From Cellvibrio sp. PSBB006 (lineage in GTDB: Bacteria; Pseudomonadota; Gammaproteobacteria; Pseudomonadales; Cellvibrionaceae), in the NCBI RefSeq assembly GCF_002162135.1, contig NZ_CP021382.1:124001-188000 (forward strand): a DNA stretch of 64,000 bases, in the 5' to 3' direction. Below the pieces are notes generated by a model that searched no databases, was not told the DNA's origin, and worked only from the letters and a program-made list of their open reading frames with translations. The translations under genes were made by a program, and so were the position numbers. Shown piece after piece: positions 41,995 to 53,450 of this stretch (position 1 is the stretch's first letter; the number at the start of each line of letters is the position of its first letter).

Positions 41995-44900
41995 TCAGGG
42001 TACGCCAACGATGGCAGTGTCTTCATTGATCTTCGCAACAGGTTTGGTACCTACATACACATACTCATCAAATCCACCGGCGGGGTTGTATTCACCCAAA
42101 AGCAAGCCCGTTTTGGTGTAAAGGTAGTGGGTTGTTGAGCTGGCATCTGATCGTAGCGTTCGCATGCCTGCACCATCATATTGATAATTTATAGTGGCCG
42201 TACCAACATAGGCCGTGGTTAAACGTCCATTACCGCTGTAGTCAAAATAATTGATCCCATCGCTGGTGACATTCCCTCGGTCATCGTGCGTTACATTCAA
42301 GAAATACGTAGGGAACACCCTGTTGGTCAACAGCATGTTGTTGTAGTAGTACTCTTGATAGATTCCATTGCGATCCCGAACTTCTATGTTACCCAGGGCG
42401 TCATACGTAAGCGTTTCGTTGCCCCACAATCCTGCTGCCGTCGATAATCGATTGATATCGTCATAGGTCAACGTTCGGTCGTGAAGAGTACCTATCCCGT
42501 CAGTAATTGCTGTCACGTTAAACCCGTCATCGTAGCTATAGATGAGATCTACGACGTCCCCGCTGATATTGCCGGTATTGATATTACTGAGCCGCCGGCG
42601 CAAATCCTGTGAATAGCTCGTCGAGAGACCGTTCGATAATGTCATTAGCGCGGGCATGCCATTAGGATGGTGGGTTATCTGAGTGACATAAGGTGAAGCT
42701 GCCGTTGCTCGTCCTAACGCATTTGGGCTGTAGGTAACAATGCGCGAACTCGGGTAGGTGACGGTATCGATGAAATCAAGCGAATCAATACCGTAAACGA
42801 TTTCGTATTCTCGGCCACCCACTAATAACGATTCTGCTGTTAGGTTGCCGTTCTGATCGTACGCATAGGCGCGCTCAGCAAGCGTGTTATCGATATTAGT
42901 AACGTTAGAGGCATTGTCGTATTGATAGGTTACGCCAGGTGTTAAATCAGAATAACTAACGGTATCCAAACGATTTAGATCGTCATATGTGAACCTTTCA
43001 ATAATACCGCTGATACCCACTTCTTTTGTCAGAACATTACCCGCTGCATCATAGGTATACACCGTGATGCCGGTTTCCGGATGTTCCTCTTCTATCAGTA
43101 AGCCTTGACTGTTATGACGGTAGTAGCGGGCCAAGCCCAACGTACCGCCACCGGATTGTGCTGCACCCTGGAACACCCGCCAAATTTGTCCAATACCATT
43201 TCGAGCTATCAATGTATTAATGGTCTCGGGCGAATAAATAGCGCTTAGCTCCTCTGATCCTGACATGGTTCCTACGTGGTCGTATCGCCGGGTTGTCACA
43301 TGACCATTTTCGTCTGTAACGATCACGTCACTGGCATTAGGATAAGCGTAGGTTTTATCAGCACCATCAGCGTGGGCCTCCCGAACAACGCGGTTGTATT
43401 CATCGTATTCCGTGGTCGTTCCGTTGGTGCTGTTTGGATAGCTTTGGAAAACCACTCTTCCCAAACTGTCGCGCGTTTTGGTGACTTCAACCGTATCAAG
43501 CGTCACTATGTCTTCTCGCTTCACATTTAGATCGCGACCAAACCCATCCATTGTGATCGTTTCTTTGAAATTCCCGCGAGTCAGTTCCTTTCGGTCAGCA
43601 AAATAGTCAACATTGACGTCAGCATTGATCGGATAGTCAATACCGGTAAGGCGATTCAATGAATCCCAGGTATAGCTGTATAGATAACCTCTGGGATCAG
43701 TGACGCTGGCTAACGTACCGTCACTGTTTACAGTGCGGCTGATGGATACGCCTTCGGGCAAGAGTTCAGAGCGAGCAATGCCACGATAGTAATTGCTATA
43801 GGTTGTAGTGTTATTGTTTGCGTCAGTGACTGTGCTGACGTCTCCTTCCGATGTGTAGGTATAGGTCGTCAGGATACCCAGTTTGCTCTCTGTCAACATA
43901 TTGCCATTCGCATCGTAGGTGTATTCATTCAACCAGGTATCGATGGGCGCATCAGTAACACGCGTGATTTCTTCTTCCAATACCAACCCTAAAATCCAGC
44001 GGGACGAATTATTACTATATACATAAGATTTCTCCCGATTCGATGCCCCCGTGGTTGTGGCGGTCTCAACGACGGTTTGTGGATCACCATAACTGGTAAA
44101 GTTGGAATAGGTTGTCGTTGTGCCGCGAGACTCGCGATAGTGAATACGTTCAGACAAAAGCGGAAGATAGGTCGCGGTATCTACTCGAAGCGTGTCGCGA
44201 CCATGCCAGAAATTTTCCGTGGAAATTTGTAGCGCTGTATAGTTGTATTGAATCTGTTCAATAACGCTTCCGGTGTTGGTGTATAACCGTTCTGCCGCTT
44301 TCAATCCAGTCGCCCAGACATTGCCGCTACCCACCGATGAGTAACCATAATGGTAGTGTTGCTGGATGCCGTCCGGCGTATATACCGTTGTTTCGTCATA
44401 TCCTGTTCCGCTTGAATGACCCGGTACATAGCTGTAAGACCAGGTGCCTGAGTCGATTCCCGGTCCACTCATCTCTTTCGTCGCAACCACGGTGGTCGGT
44501 GTATTCCACACACCTGTAGCGAAGACGACGTAATCATAGGTGTAGTCGATTTCGCCACCGTAGGGCGACGTAATTTTGTTGATCGCAAGTTCACCAGGAT
44601 TACCGCTAGTTGATACACCATTGTAATCAAACTCCCAATCAAGATTATCCGGGCGAGTGATACGTGTCAGTTGGGGTGGCGGCTGCGATGCGCCGCTGGG
44701 AAAGGCATAGTCAAATTCCCATACTTGCCCATTAGCCTGGATTTCTGAAAGACGAATGTCTCCGTTGTTTACATCATCGTAGGAAAACTGCACAGAGCGG
44801 CCATCGCTCGTTGTGATATCTTCGATATAAACAAACCCAGCTGAATTCGAACCATAATCAATTGACATCGAATTACCATTGGTGTCCTCCACATAAGTCG

Positions 44901-45465
44901 CATAAATGCTATGGACATCGCCAACCGTATTGACATAGTCCATATGATATTCGGTACCCTCGGGCGATCTCACAACAAGCCCTCCCGAAACGCAGTCGGC
45001 TGACCACCAATCCTTTGTGATTAAATCAGGACTGTGGTTATCGGCCAAGACGAGCAGTTGACGACTACCATCAGGTAGCTCCAGCGATGGATTGTCTGTT
45101 GTTGATGTCGCCCAGAGGCTCTGGCTACAGATCTTTGTTGCATCCGCGGTGTTCGCGACGATACGACCGAAATGTACATTCCAGCCGTAGCCATAAGCCG
45201 TACGTTCTCCACCAATAACCGCAGGTGTTGAGTAGGTGTGACGGATACTCAAGTCAAACCCCCCATTCCCGGGGATGTGAATACTGGTGATACCCACTAG
45301 CAACATGCCCGAGAAGGTATCCACGTTCTCGATAAAATCTTGATGAGCAAGGTGCTTAAAAGGATTGATGCCTGGTTCTTCATAGTAATCACGAATCGTA
45401 TTAGCGAGCACCTGATTAGCACTCACAAGCAAAACTGAAAGCAATAGATAGCCGAGAGTCTTCAT
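41995..45465 (-). CDS. Rhs/YD-repeat protein lacking its own C-terminal core
   Basis: A 1156-residue protein with a Sec signal (residues 1-21, ending VLA), a beta-rich N-terminal region and many YD repeats (TYTYTSEGDVSTVTDANN, YTYDAAGNVLTKE, YAYDQNGNLTAES) from about residue 500 to 1140. It ends at EYVYVGTKPVAKINEDT, exactly where intact Rhs proteins pass into the HNDxxGxP core. The shell that would encapsulate a toxin is complete except for its cap. RBS AGGAG; same operon as the toxin-like gene. Confidence 0.88.
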   Translation of the reverse strand: MKTLGYLLLSVLLVSANQVLANTIRDYYEEPGINPFKHLAHQDFIENVDTFSGMLLVGITSIHIPGNGGFDLSIRHTYSTPAVIGGERTAYGYGWNVHFGRIVANTADATKICSQSLWATSTTDNPSLELPDGSRQLLVLADNHSPDLITKDWWSADCVSGGLVVRSPEGTEYHMDYVNTVGDVHSIYATYVEDTNGNSMSIDYGSNSAGFVYIEDITTSDGRSVQFSYDDVNNGDIRLSEIQANGQVWEFDYAFPSGASQPPPQLTRITRPDNLDWEFDYNGVSTSGNPGELAINKITSPYGGEIDYTYDYVVFATGVWNTPTTVVATKEMSGPGIDSGTWSYSYVPGHSSGTGYDETTVYTPDGIQQHYHYGYSSVGSGNVWATGLKAAERLYTNTGSVIEQIQYNYTALQISTENFWHGRDTLRVDTATYLPLLSERIHYRESRGTTTTYSNFTSYGDPQTVVETATTTGASNREKSYVYSNNSSRWILGLVLEEEITRVTDAPIDTWLNEYTYDANGNMLTESKLGILTTYTYTSEGDVSTVTDANNNTTTYSNYYRGIARSELLPEGVSISRTVNSDGTLASVTDPRGYLYSYTWDSLNRLTGIDYPINADVNVDYFADRKELTRGNFKETITMDGFGRDLNVKREDIVTLDTVEVTKTRDSLGRVVFQSYPNSTNGTTTEYDEYNRVVREAHADGADKTYAYPNASDVIVTDENGHVTTRRYDHVGTMSGSEELSAIYSPETINTLIARNGIGQIWRVFQGAAQSGGGTLGLARYYRHNSQGLLIEEEHPETGITVYTYDAAGNVLTKEVGISGIIERFTYDDLNRLDTVSYSDLTPGVTYQYDNASNVTNIDNTLAERAYAYDQNGNLTAESLLVGGREYEIVYGIDSLDFIDTVTYPSSRIVTYSPNALGRATAASPYVTQITHHPNGMPALMTLSNGLSTSYSQDLRRRLSNINTGNISGDVVDLIYSYDDGFNVTAITDGIGTLHDRTLTYDDINRLSTAAGLWGNETLTYDALGNIEVRDRNGIYQEYYYNNMLLTNRVFPTYFLNVTHDDRGNVTSDGINYFDYSGNGRLTTAYVGTATINYQYDGAGMRTLRSDASSTTHYLYTKTGLLLGEYNPAGGFDEYVYVGTKPVAKINEDTAIVGVP

Positions 45466-45501
45466 ATGAAACTCCTTGAAGGAAAAGAATTTACTTAAAA
45501 A

Positions 45502-45792
45502 TTAATGTGCGTGACGGCTTTTTCGCTCAAGCGTCTTTTGTGCTGTTGGATCGAGCGGTCGCAGTGCAAGCTCATCCGGCTTTCGAAGCGCTGGTGGGGC
45601 GGAGATATGATTGAATTGCAAATTTTCGGCGTGCGCTACACTGTTTTGTTTTTTGAGATTTTTTGGCGGGACCCCTGAAGATTTCGCCTCTTCAGGGTGA
45701 AATCCATAAGCGATATGTTTTCCTGCATAGGACAGCCCACCAATAGTGGACAAAATTCCTATTAAAATAACAGCTCGTTTTACCTTCGACAT
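45502..45792 (-). CDS. Small exported protein upstream of rhs
   Basis: A 96-residue protein with an N-terminal hydrophobic helix (AVILIGILSTIGGLSYAG) and a Pro/Lys-rich hydrophilic tail ending in KSRHAH. It is the first gene of the Rhs operon, 36 bp before the large gene. Unknown role; an anchor or export factor for Rhs is possible. Confidence 0.6.
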   Translation of the reverse strand: MSKVKRAVILIGILSTIGGLSYAGKHIAYGFHPEEAKSSGVPPKNLKKQNSVAHAENLQFNHISAPPALRKPDELALRPLDPTAQKTLERKSRHAH

Positions 45793-46798
45793 ACCTTCTC
45801 TCCTTTATTCCATGTATGTAAATACAAAATAGGGAAGCCAAGTACTGTGGCGATAAGTGGCTAAAGCAAGGGGAAACTAGCACATAAAATTTACGAATAA
45901 TTGTTAAATTTTGTTGTCGTTTTGAAGTGTGGTTTTACATGAAGTAAATGTGCGAAGCGAGGCGACAAAGCAATTGTTTTAAAAACTGGATGTGAAAAAT
46001 ATCTATTCTCAGTGCAAAATTTATTCTAAGCCGTTCGGGCTATTCAGGTGATCATGCTGCTCGTTCTTGAGAACATAGTTCAGTGCGCTAGGTCGTGCCC
46101 AGTCATTTTTTCTTCAACGACTACTTTCGGAGAGCAGTTGTCTGAATATGAATTGGCGATTCGAGAGGCTGACATTCCGCCCTCCCTGTCGACAGGCCCA
46201 ACTTAATATTCGGAGATTTCCCGTCTGTCAACGGTTCGATAGTCCCCACTGGATGTAATATTGCGGGCCTGGAACAAGGTCGGGATTAAACATCATACCG
46301 CGAAGTCGTGAGTAGGAAACCAGTTCTGTGAACGACCTCATCTTTAAATATCAGCGCTTCAACGATGATAAAATCTCAATCGTTCGTTTACTTCTGCTTT
46401 CCTTTGCTGCCCTCATGTCGGCAGCCCAAATGGCATATATCAACCGGAAAGTCAATATCTTTCGAGCATGAACGAATCCAGGGCGCACTCGAAACGTTAC
46501 TGTAAAGTTTTATGATGGTATAAAGAGTTAGCATTGAATTCGCCCATCAATGCATCAGCAATTTAATAATCGACCGGCTATCCCGGGCATTTCTTCACTT
46601 TCGCTCTTCTGTAGTCCCTTTCGAAATTTCTCTACGCAATGTTGCGGTGCAACGATTTTTCCTCGTAACGACGACGGGATAATGTGGACACTGTACTTCA
46701 AAATTGATACTGTACTTAAATACAGTTATGGAAATATGTTGTGATCATCGAATAGTTCTCAAGAGCTCCTGATTTAAACTGATTTCTGTCCCATTGCT
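45793..46798. other. 1-kb region without recognised gene
   Basis: Short open frames exist on the plus strand (for example 46550-46744) but show no codon bias or family likeness. No repeat shared with the rest of the window was noticed. It holds the promoter of the Rhs operon at its left end. Confidence 0.5.
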
Positions 46799-46816
46799 TT
46801 GGTATGGAGAATTCCT

Positions 46817-47962
46817 TTGATTCGAGAAGAAGTGCTCATAAAATTTAATGCGCTGAGCGGCATGTATCAAAAGCCATTATTTGCTTTGGGGTTAATTGCA
46901 GGAGCTATCTATTTAAATGCTTATTTAAGCGAATTTGGAATTCCGTTTCCACTGGATGTTGGCGTCTTACCTACAACGCTAGTTGTTGTGGGGGCGCTCT
47001 CTATCGGCTTTGTAGTTTTAGGCGTTGTTTACATTTTTTTAGTCGCCATTGCTAATGTAGATTTGTTTTCTACGGGGTATTTGAGAGTTATAAATACGTC
47101 TAAAAGTGGAATATATGCTCCCAGGATAAAAAATCACATATATTATGTGCTCATTAGTTATGTTCTACCATTTGTGTTCACACTTGCGTTAATGGCATTC
47201 CATGACTTTGAAAGACTCAACATGTTCAATTTCCTCATGGCGGGATATATAGCTTGGGCTTTTCTGTACAGTGTTGCTGTATCAGTTAATGGATTTAACA
47301 AAAAGAAGGAAATAGTATGTTTTTCAATTAAATTAACAATACATATTTTTATTGTGCAAATTATTTCATTGGCATCGTTCGCAGTATTGCTGGCACTCCT
47401 ACTGCCAAGAGCCAAAGAGATCGATAATCTTTCAATGCTTGCCGTCCTGACGATTTACATCGCATTGAATGCTGCCTGTGTAGTCCAGTTCTTTTCTAGT
47501 AAGAAGTTTTCTGAACTTAACGAAGCTGAAGAAAAACTCACTTCCGAGCAGCTTGTACAGAACTCCCACGTAACGCCAGCATATTTGTTTATGGCTCTAT
47601 TATTTATAGGCTCTCTGTTCCCGCCGATATCATCATATGTGGCGGAAATTCCTCTAAGGAAATTAAACATCGGTGGCGGAATAGATTTTGTTGCTGTCGA
47701 TGCGCAGAGACAATGCCGATCCTGGCCGAACTTCATAATTGAAATTGAGACTGAAGACACTTGCACTTCCAGGAAGGGGAAAATGATATTGCAGTTAGGG
47801 AGCATGGCGTACGCAATTTTCCGCGACGAATTCAACAAGCCACAATTGGTGAGTTTAAATATCGAAAAGTCGTCAATCATAAAAGATTTGCCGGATGATA
47901 GTATCTATTTGAGAGGAAGAAAAAGTAGCAGATCCCAAGCTTCAGATGGTTCGTTAGATTAA
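46817..47962 (+). CDS. Multi-spanning membrane protein of unknown function
   Basis: A protein of about 381 residues with seven or so hydrophobic segments (PLFALGLIAGAIYLNAYL, LSIGFVVLGVVYIFLVAI, VLPFVFTLALMAF and later ones) and a C-terminal soluble domain with two Cys. I favour the TTG at 46817, which has GGAGA ten bases upstream; TTG 46799 is in frame too. No ATG precedes residue 22. It is AT-rich, next to competition genes, and no family is recognised. Confidence 0.65.
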   Translation: MIREEVLIKFNALSGMYQKPLFALGLIAGAIYLNAYLSEFGIPFPLDVGVLPTTLVVVGALSIGFVVLGVVYIFLVAIANVDLFSTGYLRVINTSKSGIYAPRIKNHIYYVLISYVLPFVFTLALMAFHDFERLNMFNFLMAGYIAWAFLYSVAVSVNGFNKKKEIVCFSIKLTIHIFIVQIISLASFAVLLALLLPRAKEIDNLSMLAVLTIYIALNAACVVQFFSSKKFSELNEAEEKLTSEQLVQNSHVTPAYLFMALLFIGSLFPPISSYVAEIPLRKLNIGGGIDFVAVDAQRQCRSWPNFIIEIETEDTCTSRKGKMILQLGSMAYAIFRDEFNKPQLVSLNIEKSSIIKDLPDDSIYLRGRKSSRSQASDGSLD

Positions 47963-47982
47963 CCCCATTAATCACAACTATT

Positions 47983-48177
47983 AGTTAACTTTAAACAAAG
48001 ATCAATTTTTTTTCGCAGGAAGGCCGAAAAATATGTAATGCGGGTATTTAGGTGCACTTTCTTTTCCCAAAGAACAGCGAGATCATTGGGCACTCTTTCG
48101 GGAGCTACTAATTCCTGTAATTCATTGCTTTCAACGCGTTGCCGTGAGCAGAATTTGAGCTTTGTTTAAAGCTAACC
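47983..48177. mobile_element. MITE-like element, copy 2
   Basis: Bounded by AGTTAACTTTAAACAAAG and CTTTGTTTAAAGCTAACC, the same terminal inverted repeat as the element at 40509. 195 bp, no coding capacity, interior not conserved. Confidence 0.5.
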
Positions 48178-48267
48178 TTATATAGTACAGCACACAACTG
48201 TGCTGCTATCTGGCAAAGAGCATGCTGTTGTTCGTAATTAAATGTTCAATAATGCCGAAAAAAGTTG

Positions 48268-48834
48268 TTAGTAAATATTATGTTTGTCCTCCTGAAAGCA
48301 TAATCCAGTGAGACCATTTGTTTCAATCAAACTTATTAAATTCACGTTGCAAAATAACGTCTCATAGTTGTTTTTCCTTGTTTTGAAAATTAATTCTGGG
48401 TGTGGGTTTCGTATTTCCACCAATAATCTTCTGTTGCCATCATAGACTTCCTCAGATTCAATGTTTGATCGATCAATGTGTGCGTGATTCAAACAATTAA
48501 AGAGATGAAAAATATCTCCACCACAATACACCGGCAACAACTCACCGAAGCGTAATAGTTCATGTCCAATTTTGCGATTGGCTTCCGGTGAAAGAACTAA
48601 CGTAGGGCCAATCCAAAGACTGAGGTTGGGAACTTCATAATCTGTAGTGTCGATGGGATCAATAAATTTTCCAAATACTATTCGCCAGTGTGGAGTAAGC
48701 GTTAAATCGCAGCGATAAAAGCTAATGATATTGGCTAATGGATAGCTGGTCGGAAATAAAGGTAAGAGCGCGTAAGGGCTCAGAGAGAACTTCCTAAATT
48801 TTTCTTGGCTGGCTAAAACTTTATATGTCTTCAT
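48268..48834 (-). CDS. Orphan Imm11-like (DUF1629) protein
   Basis: A 188-residue protein. VPNLSLWIGPTLVLSPEANR, ELLPVYCGGDIFHLFNCLN and LISLIETNGLTGLCFQE follow the DUF1629 order (PDVSLWI, ELLPL...YxLNC, and the final GLTGLxF). No toxin gene is adjacent, so it would be an orphan immunity gene guarding against toxins of relatives. It shares its layout with the gene at 56981 but is clearly diverged. Confidence 0.7.
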   Translation of the reverse strand: MKTYKVLASQEKFRKFSLSPYALLPLFPTSYPLANIISFYRCDLTLTPHWRIVFGKFIDPIDTTDYEVPNLSLWIGPTLVLSPEANRKIGHELLRFGELLPVYCGGDIFHLFNCLNHAHIDRSNIESEEVYDGNRRLLVEIRNPHPELIFKTRKNNYETLFCNVNLISLIETNGLTGLCFQEDKHNIY

Positions 48835-49654
48835 TCAGATTTTCCCCGGCATGTGTTTCATTAATACAGAAATGAACGCACGGTGTGAAAATTCTATGGC
48901 TTGCAAAAGTGCTGCAGATAGCGTAATGATTCAAAGGGTATAAGGACATCAATTCAGTTTGTAGCGGTGTGTATTTTCATCTGCTCTAAAGATTTTATCG
49001 TCAAAATTCGCAAATTGAGTGTTTCGCTCTTAAGTCTTCCTTCTAGTGGTGGTGAAGATGTTCCAGATTTTCAATTGCGAGCGTAATCGTTTCTTTATCA
49101 CAACTGGCCTCGTTAGTTTCAATTATGTTTCCTCTAACGCATTCAAGGTGTTCCATATTAGATAGAAATTAGGATCTGTGAGATAAAGAATAAGTTTTTC
49201 ATAAAAAGTTGCATTAAATTCTAATTGAATATTTCTGATGCGTAATGAATTTTTTATTCTTTATTACCATAAAGAAGTTGACGCATATATAACTTAAGCC
49301 GAGGCGCATCGGTATTTGTTGTCGTCACTCTCTATAGAGGTACTTGGTTTTAGCTGTTTGGTATAGGCGACCGAAGTGGACGCCAACGTTGACGGTATCT
49401 ATCACCGTCTTGGCGTATCCGTAGGCACTTTTTAAAACTGGCGCAGGTAATCAGCTTTAGTGGAAATCCTGCACGTGTTAGCAAGGCCGACAAGGCCAAT
49501 CCTTATTGCAAAGACAAGATCATGGCAATGACTGCTCCAGATCAATACCCGGATCTCGAAATTTCCAGCCATCATTGTTGATGTGATGTATGGTCATGTC
49601 TGTCCTTAATGATTTTTTCGCTAATCGTTGCGTCTGTCCTTGTGCCAGCTCACT
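48835..49654. other. Gene-poor stretch with decayed coding fragments
   Basis: From about 49464 to 49582 one plus-strand frame reads RVSKADKANPYCKDKIMAMT then APDQYPDLEISSHHC, coding-like but without start or family. The rest shows no gene. The 3' end is the insertion point of IS3 copy 1. Confidence 0.4.
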
Positions 49655-49684
49655 TGTAGTGGCATAGTGAATTTGGCCACCTAA

Positions 49685-50883
<1,199 letters not shown>

Positions 50884-51098
50884 ACTGTGGCCAAATTTAC
50901 TTGACCACTACAACTCGCGAGGTAGTCGGTGAATGCTGGTTCTATATAGTTCGAGTTTTGAGCACAGGCTATGCGTGTATCTGTGGCCGGTACTCCGTCC
51001 CAGAATTTATATAAAGAGCAACTCAATCAATGACTCCGATTATGATTCAGCTCCTCTGCTGCTCGAACGTATTGCATCAGTCTTTAACGACCCTGTAT

Positions 51099-51335
51099 CT
51101 AGGGTAGCACCAGTTGTACGACCCCAATGATAAGAGCAACGAAGAGTACCATGAAGATAATGCCTGCAAAAATATAAGGCCATGGGCTAAAGTGGGTAAA
51201 GTCTCGTTCGCGGTTCTTGTCGCTTTGCACACCTACTGCCGCAGCGATAACGCTGAGAAATATCTGCCCCCAGTGCTGGGCAGGACGTGGCTGACTGTCG
51301 CTGTCTGTGTTTGTGATTTTTTGCTCATGATTCAT
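51099..51335 (-). CDS. DUF2970 family membrane protein
   Basis: A 78-residue protein with the DUF2970 pattern SVIAAAVGVQSDKNRERDF followed by a single transmembrane helix (PYIFAGIIFMVLFVALIIGV). Function unknown; common in gammaproteobacterial chromosomes. It lies 63 bp downstream of the dehydrogenase gene. Confidence 0.85.
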   Translation of the reverse strand: MNHEQKITNTDSDSQPRPAQHWGQIFLSVIAAAVGVQSDKNRERDFTHFSPWPYIFAGIIFMVLFVALIIGVVQLVLP

Positions 51336-51398
51336 AACATCACCCCTATGATGTGGAAAAGATTGAGTATCCTAGGTTCAAATGACAGCAATGCTTTA

Positions 51399-52403
51399 TC
51401 ACAATCGACTCAACAGAGCCCGTGTAAACTCCATCGTACCGTGGGTACCGCCCAAATCGCGCGTTGCGCAGTCACCAGATTTGATCGTGTCACGTAGAGC
51501 AGCCAATACATTATGGGCCTTCTCGAACATCCCGAGGTATTGCAACATTTGCACGGCAGCGAGAATCATTGCACTGGGATTGGCGATATTTTGTCCCGCG
51601 ATGTCCGGGGCGCTCCCATGTACCGCCTCAAAGATGGCACAGTCTTTACCGATGTTGCCACCCGGTGTCATACCCAAGCCGCCGACCAAGCCGGCACAAA
51701 GATCAGAAATGATGTCGCCGAACAAATTGGTGGTTAATATCACATCAAATTGCGCGGGATTCATCACCAACTGCATACAGGCATTATCAACAATCATTTC
51801 CTGAGTTTGAATGTCGGGATAAGTCTTTGCCACTTCCCGCGCCGTGTTTAAAAATAAGCCGGATGTGGATTTTAAAATGTTAGCTTTGTGAACGATGGTG
51901 ACTTTCATTCGTCCTTGTTTGCGCGCCAGTTCGTAGGCAAACGTGGCGATATTACGTGAACCTTCCCGCGTGATTCGGCTAATTGCCTCGGCAACCTCAC
52001 CATCATCTGAGAGGCGCTGACCGATACCCGAATACATACCCTGAGTGTTTTCACGCACCGTAATAATGTCGATATTCTCATAACGAGCTTGTGTCCCTTC
52101 GAAGGATATTGCGGGACGGATATTCGCATATAAGTTGAACATCTGCCGTAAGCTGACATTCACGGACGTAAAGCCAGCTCCAATCGGGGTTGTAATAGGG
52201 CCTTTTAAGACGAGTTTGTGTTCCTTAATCGCATTAGTTGTTGCCTCGGGAATCAAGCTCCCATGCTTTTCGAGTGCGATGATCCCTGCATCTACGAAGA
52301 CGTAGTTAAACTCGCAACCAATTTTGTCTAACACTTGAATTGCCGCATCCACGACACTGGGGCCGATGCCGTCCCCTTTGATAACGGTAATGATTTGAGC
52401 CAT
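51399..52403 (-). CDS. NAD-dependent isocitrate dehydrogenase-like protein
   Basis: A 334-residue beta-decarboxylating dehydrogenase. [13 protein letters not shown] opens the fold; the substrate loop [19 protein letters not shown], the catalytic Lys in VHKANILK, the metal-binding Asp pair in [10 protein letters not shown] and the cofactor loop [15 protein letters not shown] are all present. The NAD-type isocitrate dehydrogenase clade fits best; isopropylmalate or homoisocitrate dehydrogenase is less likely since no leu genes are near. Complete length. Confidence 0.88.
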   Translation of the reverse strand: MAQIITVIKGDGIGPSVVDAAIQVLDKIGCEFNYVFVDAGIIALEKHGSLIPEATTNAIKEHKLVLKGPITTPIGAGFTSVNVSLRQMFNLYANIRPAISFEGTQARYENIDIITVRENTQGMYSGIGQRLSDDGEVAEAISRITREGSRNIATFAYELARKQGRMKVTIVHKANILKSTSGLFLNTAREVAKTYPDIQTQEMIVDNACMQLVMNPAQFDVILTTNLFGDIISDLCAGLVGGLGMTPGGNIGKDCAIFEAVHGSAPDIAGQNIANPSAMILAAVQMLQYLGMFEKAHNVLAALRDTIKSGDCATRDLGGTHGTMEFTRALLSRL

Positions 52404-52429
52404 AATAATAATCTCCTGGGGCAGCCTGA

Positions 52430-53209
52430 TTAGGCAGTAACATGCTCAAGACGCTTGAACAGAGGCATAAAGGTTTCATTCAATATTCTCTCCATTTTTT
52501 TCAGCTTCACTGGTGCGCGCTCATAATCCACGCTCGGGGATTTGCAGGCAAACAGAATGTGATTGCCGAATTTTCCGGAGCACACCATGATAGTGCTGAA
52601 ATGATCAATCAAACACTCAAAAAAGGGAGAATTTGAGCCAGGCAAACGATGGTAGTTAATTACTAACCAGCCTTTTTTGCTCAGGGTTCGCCAGCATTCC
52701 CGCACAAATTGCTGTTGCCCTTGTATTGGGCTCATATGGTAAGCGTCATACATGTCGGCAAAGATAATGTCGGTACTGGCATCTTCGCTGGAACTCATTT
52801 GTAATTCTGCATCTTCAATAGATACCCACACGCGTTCGTCATCGGGAATATCAAAATAGTCCCTGGCGATTTCATAAACCTTGTAGCGCAGCTCCACCAC
52901 ATGGAAGTCGCAGTGCGACAGATAATGATGCAAACTGCGCAACAAGCTGCCGCCACCAAGCCCGAGTAATGTGGTGTGGCGCGGCTCTATAAAACCCAAC
53001 ACCAACATCATGATGCGTATATATTCATGCACAAGCGCGTAGGGTTTTTCCACATAAAATCCGCTCTGTTCATGAATAGAATCAAAACTCAATGCACGAT
53101 AATTGGGGTAGTCCACCACCAAAATATTGCCGTAGGTATCGGTTGTGCTGTGTACAATTTTTCCATCTGGCATTGCTGAGGCACCCGTGAGCCAAAATTT
53201 ATGTTTCAT
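52430..53209 (-). CDS. Spermidine synthase-like aminopropyltransferase
   Basis: A 259-residue Rossmann methyltransferase-fold protein of the polyamine synthase family. LLGLGGGSLLRSL is the SAM-binding glycine motif, VVELRYKV its acidic partner, and IIFADMYDAYHMSP the catalytic DxYD-like block. I start at MKHKFWLTGAS (ATG 53209), which avoids overlap with the preceding gene. True activity on putrescine is not assured; many such orphan members have other substrates. Confidence 0.8.
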   Translation of the reverse strand: MKHKFWLTGASAMPDGKIVHSTTDTYGNILVVDYPNYRALSFDSIHEQSGFYVEKPYALVHEYIRIMMLVLGFIEPRHTTLLGLGGGSLLRSLHHYLSHCDFHVVELRYKVYEIARDYFDIPDDERVWVSIEDAELQMSSSEDASTDIIFADMYDAYHMSPIQGQQQFVRECWRTLSKKGWLVINYHRLPGSNSPFFECLIDHFSTIMVCSGKFGNHILFACKSPSVDYERAPVKLKKMERILNETFMPLFKRLEHVTA

Positions 53210-53219
53210 AGCAGGATCT

Positions 53220-53450
53220 TTAAAGCACGATAGTGGCTTGTTTGATGCCAAGCGTACTCAATAGCAACAACAATGGATTTGCATCTGTCATGGCGATCAC
53301 TACATCAAATTCATTCGTTAACAGAAAGCTTTTTCCATCGCTGTTACGAATCCAGATAACCCACTCCGATAATTCAGCCGGGTTGCGCATCATTTCAATC
53401 GCAATAGTCTCATTGGTTGTGAGTTTTTCTTTTAATTCAGATATCTTCAT
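53220..53450 (-). CDS. Conserved-type hypothetical protein
   Basis: A 76-residue protein starting MKISELKEKLTTNETIAIEM and ending LLLLLSTLGIKQATIVL. Small alpha/beta domain, no recognised family. It overlaps the transporter gene's 3' end by 14 bp and ends 10 bp before the aminopropyltransferase start, so it is part of that operon. Confidence 0.7.
   Translation of the reverse strand: MKISELKEKLTTNETIAIEMMRNPAELSEWVIWIRNSDGKSFLLTNEFDVVIAMTDANPLLLLLSTLGIKQATIVL

Noticed and set aside
46550..46744. Possible 64-residue gene in the 1-kb gap after the Rhs operon
   Set aside because: Cys/Phe-rich sequence without ribosome site or coherent fold.
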